DNA from: Holophagales bacterium | Lineage (GTDB): Bacteria; Acidobacteriota; Thermoanaerobaculia; UBA5066 | Direction: 5' to 3' | Length of the DNA: 64,000 nucleotides | Assembly (NCBI GenBank): GCA_016714815.1 | Contig: JADKBZ010000009.1 | Coordinates: forward strand, 248,001-312,000 | Shown: piece by piece, positions 9,201-13,977 of the stretch | Numbering within the stretch: the first letter of the stretch is position 1 | Layout: every line of letters begins with the position of its first letter | The notes under the pieces: model-generated | What the model saw: the letters and a program-made list of their open reading frames with translations, nothing else | Databases searched by the model: none | What the model was told of the DNA's origin: nothing | Program-made: the position numbers and the translations under genes

Positions 9201-10288
9201 ATCACTCGAAATGGCCGCTCGTCGGTCGGCACACGACCCAGACGTGCACGACCTGCCACCGGAGCGGCGTCTTCCAGGGCCTCCCGAGCGACTGCGCCTC
9301 GTGCCACCTCGCCAGGTACCAGGCGACGACGAGCCCGAACCACGCGACGGCGGGCTTCTCGACGGCGTGCCAGACCTGTCACAAGGTGTCGGACCTTTCG
9401 TGGAACCAGGGGACGTTCAACCACGCGACGGTCTTCCCTCTCGTGGGGGTTCACACGGCGCAGGCGTGCGCCTCGTGCCACAGGAACGGGGTCTACAAGG
9501 GGACGCCGCGGGACTGCGCGGGGTGCCACCTCGCGAAATACCAGTCCGCGAAGGACCCGAACCACGTGACGGCGGGGTTCCCGACGACGTGCGAGACGTG
9601 CCACAAGGCGACGGACACGTCGTGGGACAAGGGGACGTTCAACCACGGGGCGACCTTCCCGCTCGTGGGGGTCCACGCGACGCAGGCGTGCGCCTCCTGC
9701 CACCGGGGCGGCGTCTACCAGGGCACCTCCCGCACCTGCGTGGGGTGCCACCTTCCGAAGTACCAGGCGACGACGAACCCGAACCACGCGACCGCCGGTT
9801 TCTCGACGACGTGCGAGACGTGCCACAAGGCGACGGACACGTCCTGGGGCCAGGGGACGTTCAATCACGCGACGTCCTTCGCTCTCGTGGGGCGACACGC
9901 GACGACGGCCTGCGCCTCGTGCCACGTGGGCGGGGTCTACCGGGGGACGTCGCGGACCTGCGTGGGGTGCCACCTCCCGAAGTACCAGTCGACGACGAAC
10001 CCGAACCACGCGGCGGCGGGGTTCCCGACGACCTGCGAGACGTGCCACCGGGCGACGGACACGTCGTGGGGCCAGGGGACGTTCAACCACACCTGGTTCC
10101 CGATCACGTCGGGCAGGCACGCGGGGAATCCGTGCTCGGCCTGCCACACCTCGTCCTCCAACTACGCGATCTTCACGTGCATCACGTGCCACACCCGCGC
10201 GGAGGCCGACAAGGACCACAGGGGAGTGAACGGGTACAGGTACGAGTCGGCGGCCTGCTACGCGTGCCATCCACAGGGCCGGGAATGA
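6215..10288 (+). CDS. Giant multihaem c-type cytochrome, 54 CxxCH motifs
   Basis: A 1357-residue exported protein. A GTG start overlaps the previous stop, and the signal peptide is cleaved near APA-QLG. I count 54 CxxCH haem-binding motifs, from CEKCH near residue 44 to CYACH near 1350, about one per 25 residues and with no non-haem domain. The first half (motifs 1-27) uses FDHAK..FPL.GKH and DPH.G spacers. The second half is a tandem array of 73/74-residue three-haem units. Extra His in the spacers (FDH, GRH, NPNH) probably supply distal ligands. It should form a long haem wire. Lying between an inner-membrane cytochrome and an outer-membrane barrel, it fits extracellular electron transfer. 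Confidence 0.93.
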   Translation: MRRVALAALAALGLAAPAPAQLGDLVSPGPLSAAHAKLEGFRNCEKCHEQGKQVSAARCLDCHKDVASRIAQKKGVHRDVKDQCAACHAEHAGRDAELRPFETKGFDHAKEAGFPLDGKHAPLEQKCASCHKTRSFLKLSPSCVTCHADSHKGALGAACITCHSAAIAFKETRQSFDHGKTKYPLTGAHVKVACAKCHANAVFRGVKFATCADCHEDPHQNRLGADCSSCHETATFRTVKVDHAKTTFPLRGRHAEIPCAACHKEPATKVKLKAGSCATCHQDPHRGEFKQDCATCHNEKSFKGAPFDHAVKTKFPLTGKHAAAKCAACHVPPGTAAAGAVGKGNGAGTKGGLPKVVVFKGLKTDCADCHKDPHEGLLGTACATCHGTESFRPKDYKHPRFPEFFTGLHEKVGCEKCHGGPKTGPNGKPVPVGERTYRGLSVACASCHKDPHLGQLTASCETCHAVTGAKFAPVKFDHAKSAFPLAGKHAPLACEKCHKKETAKSPAGSGTAVRLKGLGTDCATCHKDPHLGQLGGTCATCHTAETFEVPVFRHKGSPEFWKGAHTTAPCARCHKSEEAAFPSGKGTAVRYKGFGASCASCHKDAHSGTLGPRCESCHAPSGAWKSASRAFHKTSWPLEGKHLLVPCASCHVKGQTKGTPRACADCHWYRRQDDRWKTRLGLDCQNCHRPVSWTAVTWNHAAATGFALSGAHAGVDCEKCHTGGVFRKGQSGCVGCHREDYDRTRDPSHAAAGFPTTCETCHKISDTSWDQVRFDHKATFPLAGKHATAACASCHENGVYHGTVRDCAGCHLPLYQRATNPSHIQAGFPTTCETCHKSSDPAWTGISFNHSKWPLSGRHSSQACTACHRSGVFQGLPSTCVSCHQADYQRATNPNHTTAGFPTTCETCHKVADTTWQQGKFDHAAVFPLVGRHSAAACVACHGTGVYRGTARDCAGCHLSLYQRATNPSHIQAGFPTTCETCHKATDSAWTGVSFNHSKWPLVGRHTTQTCTTCHRSGVFQGLPSDCASCHLARYQATTSPNHATAGFSTACQTCHKVSDLSWNQGTFNHATVFPLVGVHTAQACASCHRNGVYKGTPRDCAGCHLAKYQSAKDPNHVTAGFPTTCETCHKATDTSWDKGTFNHGATFPLVGVHATQACASCHRGGVYQGTSRTCVGCHLPKYQATTNPNHATAGFSTTCETCHKATDTSWGQGTFNHATSFALVGRHATTACASCHVGGVYRGTSRTCVGCHLPKYQSTTNPNHAAAGFPTTCETCHRATDTSWGQGTFNHTWFPITSGRHAGNPCSACHTSSSNYAIFTCITCHTRAEADKDHRGVNGYRYESAACYACHPQGRE
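8471..10238 (+). repeat. Eight tandem 219/222-bp three-haem repeat units inside the cytochrome gene
   Basis: Units begin at the GF(P/S)T(T/A)C box at 8471, 8693, 8912, 9134, 9353, 9575, 9797 and 10019, so spacings are 222, 219, 222, 219, 222, 222 and 222 bases. Each encodes three CxxCH motifs with the spacers W..(F)NH, PL.GRH and NPNH. Units 1 and 3 resemble each other, as do units 2 and 4 (both with FNHSKWPL), showing duplication of a two-unit block. Units 5-8 form a more uniform set (QGTFNHAT). A degenerate copy precedes the array (from about 8260) and the last unit decays. This records stepwise expansion by unequal recombination. Confidence 0.9.
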
Positions 10289-10301
10289 GGGAGACCGAGC
10301 G

Positions 10302-11624
10302 ATGAAACGTGGAACCCTGCGCTTCGCGCTCGTGGCCTTCGCCGCCCTTGCGGCCCCGGCGAATGCCCGGGCCCAGTCGGGCGGCTGGGGCCGCGTGTCG
10401 CTCTTCCTCCAGGGGTCGCAATCCCGTCCCGACGACGGGAGCCCGACCTTCACCTCGAACGAAGCGGTGGCGAGCCTGACGCTCAGGTCCGCCGAGCCGG
10501 AGGCGAACGGCTTCGAGTATTCCCTCGACGCGCGCGGCTCCACGTACGGCACCGGCGGGGAGGACCGCACCAGCCGGTTCACCATCTGGGACGCGTGGGT
10601 GGGTGCGCGGCTGGCGAAAGGCGCCGTCGGCGTCCGCGTCGGCCAGCAGTGGATCACCGATCTGGGCGGGCTCGGATCGGTGGGCGGCGCGCTCGTGGAG
10701 TGGCGTGGCCGGAAAGGGAAGGGAAAGGGAAAGCTCAGGCCCCGCTTCGGTCTCTTCGGCGGCTTCGAGCCGAAAGGGTGGGAGTCGGGCTGGGTGAGCG
10801 GCGTGAAGAAGGGCGGGGCCTATGCCGCGCTCGACGGCGACGGGGGGCGGCGGCACGTCCTCGGTTTCGTGACGATCCGCAACTCCGGGCTGACCGAGAG
10901 GTCGGTCCTCACCACGACGAACTTCCTCCCGGTCGGCAAGAAGCTCTTCTTCTACGTCGCCGGCGAATACGACGTGGCGAAGCCTGGCGGCCAGGGCGAC
11001 GCGGGCCTGAGCTACGCGTTCGTCAACGCGCGCTGGTCCATCTCCTCGACCGTCGAGCTTCAGGGCCTCTACCACCGGGGCCGCTCGTACGACGCGAGGA
11101 CCATCACGCAGGACCAGGTCGACGGGCGGCCCGTCGATCCCCGGCTCCTCAACGCCTTCCTCTACGAGTCGGGCGGCGGGCGGCTGACGGTCGAGGTCGC
11201 CCGGGGCGTGCGGGTTTTCGCCGGGTACGCCCAGGACCGCGGAAACCGCGACGACGGCGCCACGGGGAGGATCACGGCAGGGTTCCACGCGAGCAACGTC
11301 TTCCGATCCGGAATCGACGTCACCGTCTCCGACAGCCGGATCGACCGCACGGGCAGCAGCTACGACTCCTGGTACGGCTCGATCGGACGGAGCTTCGGCA
11401 GCCGTGTGTACGTCTCTCTCGACTACGCCACCGCGCTTTCGGTGCTCCGGTTCACGGGCTCGAACGGCATCGTCGTCGAGACGCGGCCGCAGACGCGCCG
11501 GTTCTCCCTGAACGGCTCCATCAACCTCGGCCGAAGCCTCTCTCTCCTCCTCATGGCGGAGCGGGGCACCGGTGATTTCGGAACGGAGACGCGAGGGTCG
11601 GCCGGGCTGTCGCTGAGGTTCTGA
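10302..11624 (+). CDS. Outer-membrane beta-barrel partner of the multihaem cytochrome
   Basis: A 440-residue protein with a clear signal peptide (cleavage ARA-QS). The body is made of alternating amphipathic beta-strands with Gly/aromatic turns and ends in a terminal Phe strand (SAGLSLRF), the usual outer-membrane barrel sorting signal. It starts 13 bases after the cytochrome stop with GGGAG upstream, so it is in the same operon. A large barrel encoded next to an exported multihaem cytochrome is the hallmark of porin-cytochrome conduits, in which the barrel sheathes the haem wire across the outer membrane. It does not match MtrB or PioB closely enough for me to name. A basic KGKGKGK loop near residue 145 is unusual. 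Confidence 0.8.
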   Translation: MKRGTLRFALVAFAALAAPANARAQSGGWGRVSLFLQGSQSRPDDGSPTFTSNEAVASLTLRSAEPEANGFEYSLDARGSTYGTGGEDRTSRFTIWDAWVGARLAKGAVGVRVGQQWITDLGGLGSVGGALVEWRGRKGKGKGKLRPRFGLFGGFEPKGWESGWVSGVKKGGAYAALDGDGGRRHVLGFVTIRNSGLTERSVLTTTNFLPVGKKLFFYVAGEYDVAKPGGQGDAGLSYAFVNARWSISSTVELQGLYHRGRSYDARTITQDQVDGRPVDPRLLNAFLYESGGGRLTVEVARGVRVFAGYAQDRGNRDDGATGRITAGFHASNVFRSGIDVTVSDSRIDRTGSSYDSWYGSIGRSFGSRVYVSLDYATALSVLRFTGSNGIVVETRPQTRRFSLNGSINLGRSLSLLLMAERGTGDFGTETRGSAGLSLRF

Positions 11625-11804
11625 GGGCGGGCTCCGCGCTTCGGGCGGAATCGGGCCAGGTGGAGGAGGGGGGGCCGGCGCGCCCGGTGTCTTCCCCGCG
11701 TTCCACTCCCCTGATCACGGGGGGCGACGGAGAGGCGGACGCGCGGAATGCGCCCCGCAGAGTGTAGAAGGTAGACCTGACCCCTTCGGGAGGGCTTTCG
11801 GGGA
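11625..11804. other. Convergent intergenic gap with a REP-like motif
   Basis: Nothing codes in these 180 bases. On the plus strand 11766-11784 reads GAAGGTAGACCTGACCCC, followed by short inverted C/G tracts. GGTAGACCTGACCCC resembles short solitary sequences I remember from environmental genomes near REP-type elements, but that is memory only. No transposase is nearby. Confidence 0.3.
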
Positions 11805-12203
11805 CTAGCCGCGGAGGGCGTCGACGACGCGGCGGAGCTTCGTTCCGATCTCCTCGCCGACGGCGGCGAGCTCGGGAGCGGAGACGAGGCCCATGACCGC
11901 GGCCGGGTCCATGGCGCGAATGACGGTCGTACCGTCCTCGACCGACACGGTCACGTTGCAGGGGAGGAGGACGCCGACCTCGGGGGCGGCGGACAGCGCG
12001 CGGTGGGCCGAAGGCGGGTGGCAGGCGCCGAGTATGAGATAGGGCTCGCGGTCGACGTCGAGCTTCTTCTTCAGCGTGGCCTGGACGTCGATCTCGGTCA
12101 GCACCCCAAAGCCCTCCGTCGCGAGCTCTGCCCTCACGCGGGCGACCGCCTCGTCGAAGGGGAGGGCCGACGTCGTCTGGAAGGCGATGGGCGAGTCCTT
12201 CAT
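11805..12203 (-). CDS. DUF302-family protein
   Basis: A 132-residue soluble protein that matches the DUF302 fold: an N-terminal strand/helix LPFDEAVARVRAELATEGFGVLTEID, a central LILGACHPPSAHRAL, then a LLPCNVTVSVEDGTTVIRAMDP core. DUF302 proteins often sit beside sulfur, thiosulfate or metalloid genes, and their function is not established. One Cys lies in GACHPP and one in LLPCNV, the usual conserved positions. It is last in the arsR operon, separated from fmdB by 99 bases holding a strong hairpin, so it may receive only part of the transcription. AAAGGA precedes the ATG. Confidence 0.85.
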   Translation of the reverse strand: MKDSPIAFQTTSALPFDEAVARVRAELATEGFGVLTEIDVQATLKKKLDVDREPYLILGACHPPSAHRALSAAPEVGVLLPCNVTVSVEDGTTVIRAMDPAAVMGLVSAPELAAVGEEIGTKLRRVVDALRG

Positions 12204-12262
12204 CTGGGGAGTCCTTTCGCGCCGCGGCGCCGGGGAGAATTCGGGGGGAGGGATCTCAGGCC

Positions 12263-12297
12263 GTGACGGAGGGGGCCCGACGGGCCCCCGGGGTCAC
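12263..12297 (-). terminator. Strong hairpin between fmdB and the DUF302 gene
   Basis: A core stem GGGGGCCC/GGGCCCCC with loop GAC, extended by an outer GTGAC/GTCAC pair. It lies inside the operon after fmdB and could be a terminator, a partial attenuator or an mRNA-stabilising element. Confidence 0.55.
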
Positions 12298-12302
12298 GAC
12301 GC

Positions 12303-12503
12303 TCACGTGAAGCGGGGGCCGCACGAGGCGCCCCCCTTCGCGGACCCCGAGGAGCCCGCGCCGGAGGCGAATCGCGAGAGCTGCCGCGCGGTCCGCCGCG
12401 ACTCGCAGGAGGGGCACTCGATCGCGGCGTCCGCCTCGCTCGAGGAGCGCAGCTCTTCAAAGGTCCGGCCACAGGCGTCGCATCGGTATTCGTACATCGG
12501 CAT
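12303..12503 (-). CDS. FmdB-family small zinc-ribbon protein
   Basis: A 66-residue protein beginning MPMYEYRCDACG. Cys pairs at CDAC and CPSC form the four-Cys zinc ribbon typical of FmdB/putative regulatory proteins (about 60-110 residues). The tail is Ser/Gly-rich with one more Cys. It starts 9 bases after the stop of the preceding UGA-containing gene, with TGAGGAATAACC upstream of the ATG, so it is co-transcribed. Family function is unclear (regulator or metal/sulfur-related accessory). Here it accompanies an ArsR regulator and two putative selenoproteins. Confidence 0.88.
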   Translation of the reverse strand: MPMYEYRCDACGRTFEELRSSSEADAAIECPSCESRRTARQLSRFASGAGSSGSAKGGASCGPRFT

Positions 12504-12512
12504 GGTTATTCC

Positions 12513-12716
12513 TCAGCAGCCCCGGGTCAGCTTCTCCCAGACACGAGCCGGGATGCCCGAGGGATAGGCCTGGTCGGTTCGGTACATTTTCCAGCAGCCC
12601 TGGCAACGCCAGAGGTAGATCCCCCCTCACGTGGGGACGGGCAGGATCTCCTCGCCGCAGGAGGCGCAGCGGCCCTCCTCGGCGGGCACGGGGGCATTCG
12701 CGGTCTCGTTCTTCAT
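12513..12716 (-). CDS. Putative selenoprotein: zinc-ribbon-like protein with in-frame UGA at codon 30
   Basis: The ATG at 12716 opens a 67-residue frame if the UGA at 12629-12627 is read as selenocysteine: C17-x2-C20, then ILPVPT-U30-GG, then C38-x2-C41, ending VWEKLTRGC. Four Cys form a zinc-ribbon-like scaffold with U30 between the pairs. Read as a stop, it leaves a 29-residue stub, while the next 38 codons keep strong coding character and end 9 bases before fmdB. A 7-bp hairpin with loop GUU starts 13 bases after the UGA, matching bacterial SECIS geometry. Its start overlaps the previous stop (ATGA). The same VPT-UGA-G context occurs in the neighbouring gene. I know no named family. Confidence 0.6.
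12598..12614 (-). promoter_or_regulatory. Candidate bacterial SECIS element for the zinc-ribbon selenoprotein
   Basis: In the mRNA the stem CUCUGGC/GCCAGGG (7 bp, one U-G) carries the loop GUU. The stem begins at +13 and the loop at +20 after the UGA. Bacterial SECIS elements sit just 3' of the UGA, with a small apical loop that has G among its first two bases, often followed by U. All these points hold here. Confidence 0.55.
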
Positions 12717-12940
12717 CGCTTCTCCCGGGTCGTCTCTCCCGTGGCCGTCTCCGGCAGGGAGCTCTTTGCGTCGGGGGACGCTTTGGTGTCTTCAGGCTTC
12801 ACGGCTTTCGTCGCGCAGCTCCGGCCGCCGGCCGGAGTGGGCACCGCTCACGTGGGGACGCCGAGCTTCGGCAGGATGACGTACTGGAGCAGGAACCAGA
12901 CGACGACGAAGCCGCCCATCAGGAGAAGGTCCGGGCTCAC
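12713..12940 (-). CDS. Putative selenoprotein: single-span membrane protein with in-frame UGA at codon 31
   Basis: A GTG start at 12940 overlaps the arsR stop (GTGA). The product has one membrane helix (residues 4-23) and then PKLGVPT-U31. If UGA (12850-12848) is selenocysteine, the frame runs on through C42 and a hydrophilic Lys/Ser/Thr/Glu-rich tail to a TGA at 12715-12713 that overlaps the next start as ATGA: 75 residues in all. If UGA were a stop, a 131-base gap would break an operon whose other junctions overlap. An 8-bp perfect hairpin with loop GGC starts 11 bases after the UGA. U31 and C42 could form a redox pair next to the membrane. Function unknown. Confidence 0.65.
12819..12837 (-). 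promoter_or_regulatory. Candidate bacterial SECIS element for the membrane selenoprotein
   Basis: In the mRNA the perfect 8-bp stem CUCCGGCC/GGCCGGAG carries a GGC loop. The stem starts at +11 and the loop at +19 from the UGA. Distance and a G at the loop start agree with the bacterial SECIS model. GC-rich hairpins are frequent in this genome, so the hairpin alone is weak evidence. Confidence 0.55.
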
Positions 12941-13311
12941 GCGCGTCCTCCCGAGGCGAAAGCCGCCTGTCCCGCCTTCAGCCCCTCTCTCCGATCGTCC
13001 AGCGAGCGCTGGAGGGCGCCACAGACGACTCCACAGATCGCGAAGACCGCCGGGTCGGCGATCCGGTAGTAGACCTGCACCCCCTGCCTCCGGAACTCGA
13101 CGATTCCCGCCGTCCGGAGAAGGGCCAGGTGCTTCGAGACGTTCGCCTGACTGCATGGAAGCTCCGCGAGAAGGTCGTTCACGCACCGCTCGCCGTTCTG
13201 TAGGGCATGGAGGATCCGGAGCCGCGTCGGGTCGGCGAGCGCCTTGAGAAAACTCGCGATCCCGTCGATGAGCTGCTCCTTGGGGAGCGTGGCCGCCTTT
13301 TTCATGACCAT
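12937..13311 (-). CDS. ArsR-family transcriptional repressor
   Basis: A 124-residue (ATG 13311) or 122-residue (ATG 13305) winged-helix protein. The fold begins at a FLKALADPTRLRILHAL helix. The sensory-type motif ERCVNDLLAELPCSQANVSKHLALLR contains the ELCVCDL-like metal site position (Cys in RCVND, another in LPCSQ). The recognition helix and wing follow (GIVEFRRQGVQVYYRI), then two close Cys near the C-terminus (AICGVVCGAL). Four Cys suggest a thiol-based metal, metalloid, sulfide or persulfide sensor. It is first in an operon with two putative selenoproteins, fmdB and DUF302, and probably represses both its own promoter and that of the efflux operon. Confidence 0.92.
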   Translation of the reverse strand: MVMKKAATLPKEQLIDGIASFLKALADPTRLRILHALQNGERCVNDLLAELPCSQANVSKHLALLRTAGIVEFRRQGVQVYYRIADPAVFAICGVVCGALQRSLDDRREGLKAGQAAFASGGRA

Positions 13312-13353
13312 ATCACCATAAGGTAATATAGCTTCCGCCGGCGGGATCGTCAA
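13310..13353 (-). promoter_or_regulatory. arsR promoter with overlapping operator dyad
   Basis: On the minus strand TTGACG (13353-13348), a 17-base spacer and TATATT (13330-13325) form a near-consensus sigma70 promoter. An inverted repeat, ATATCACC-ATAA-GGTAATAT on the plus strand (13310-13329), overlaps the -10 and the start codon, as expected for ArsR autorepression. Transcription would start only a few bases before the ATG. Confidence 0.75.
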
Positions 13354-13421
13354 GCGCCCGCCGGGAGCGGGCCGCGGAACGCGGTCTCCGCCGTTCCCGG
13401 CGCGCGGCGCGCGGGCTGGGT

Positions 13422-13706
13422 TCAGAGGAGCTCCTCGACGGCCCAGGAGGTCATTCGCAGGCGTTCGCTGCAGTGGGCGCAGTAGAGCTTCAGGTCGGCG
13501 GCGAGAGAGCGGGCCTTCTCGTCGTCGACGACGGTGAAGAGGACGGCGGAGGTCTTCGGGAAGGCGGCCGAGCCGAGCCGCGGGCCGGTCGTCCCCATGC
13601 CGGAGGCGCCCGAGATCTCGGTCCAGCCGGCGACGCCAGCCTTGCGGAGGAGGACCTCGACCTCCTCCTTCTTCCCGTCGTCGACGACCAGCATCAGCAT
13701 GCGCAC
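13422..13706 (-). CDS. PII-like small regulatory protein of an RND efflux operon
   Basis: A 94-residue protein with a ferredoxin-like PII fold pattern: strand MLMLVVDDG, helix KKEEVEVLLRKAGV, strand AVLFTVVDDEKARSLAADLKL. It lacks the canonical T-loop of GlnB. Proteins of this sort occur beside RND transporters, annotated as PII-like transporter-associated proteins. It has Cys at LYCAHC. A GTG start at 13706 sits 6 bases after GGAGGG; the alternative ATG is at 13700. The start lies inside the end of the DUF2892 gene, so the two are coupled. It may sense a small molecule and tune the pump, which is inference. Confidence 0.7.
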   Translation of the reverse strand: MRMLMLVVDDGKKEEVEVLLRKAGVAGWTEISGASGMGTTGPRLGSAAFPKTSAVLFTVVDDEKARSLAADLKLYCAHCSERLRMTSWAVEELL

Positions 13707-13900
13707 GAGCCACCCTCCTTAACCCCGGCCTTCCGGAGCAGGAAGATCGCCGGGCACCACTTCGTGAAGGCCGACTGGAAGAGGTTCAGGCCGACGAATC
13801 CGGTGAACCAGAGGAACCGCTGGTCGACCGTGACGGCCAGGACGACGGAGAGGATCACGAAGAAGCCGGCGAGCGCGCGGAGCCATTCGTTGACGTTCAT
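13694..13900 (-). CDS. DUF2892 (YgaP-like) small membrane protein
   Basis: A 68-residue protein with two hydrophobic helices: WLRALAGFFVILSVVLAV, then a DQRFLWFTGFVGLNLFQSAFT stretch. Next comes the motif KWCPAIFLLRKAGVK and a C-terminal Cys cluster (GGSCAC). This is the DUF2892 family, known as the membrane tail of YgaP-type rhodaneses and as free-standing proteins near sulfur or metal genes. It lies 77 bases after the RND gene and overlaps the next gene. The terminal CxC plus CP motif suggests metal or thiol chemistry at the membrane. GGAG lies 9 bases before the ATG. Confidence 0.85.
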   Translation of the reverse strand: MNVNEWLRALAGFFVILSVVLAVTVDQRFLWFTGFVGLNLFQSAFTKWCPAIFLLRKAGVKEGGSCAC

Positions 13901-13943
13901 GTCGGAGGTCTCCTTTTCCCGAAAGTGTGGTCTGCGGAGAAGG

Positions 13944-13971
13944 GCGCCGGGAGCGGTGCGGCTCCCGGCGC
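13944..13971 (-). terminator. Intercistronic hairpin after the RND gene
   Basis: A perfect 11-bp stem (GCGCCGGGAGC/GCTCCCGGCGC) with a 6-base loop, placed between the RND stop and the DUF2892 start. No T-tract follows on the minus strand, so partial termination or 3'-end protection of the upstream mRNA is as likely as full termination. Confidence 0.5.
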
Positions 13972-13977
13972 ACCGGT

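Noticed and set aside
8471..10238. Regular repeats that could suggest a CRISPR array
   Set aside because: The period is 219/222 bases, the frame is preserved through all units and each encodes three haem motifs; it is a coding repeat.
6197..10657. Long minus-strand frames opposite the multihaem cytochrome
   Set aside because: The repeated Arg/Val/Pro-rich product mirrors the CxxCH codons; no ribosome site, domain or plausible start.
13694..13696. A third selenocysteine UGA at the end of the DUF2892 gene (CAC-UGA)
   Set aside because: The protein already has normal family length, the stop lies inside the following gene's start region, and reading on gives no conserved protein.
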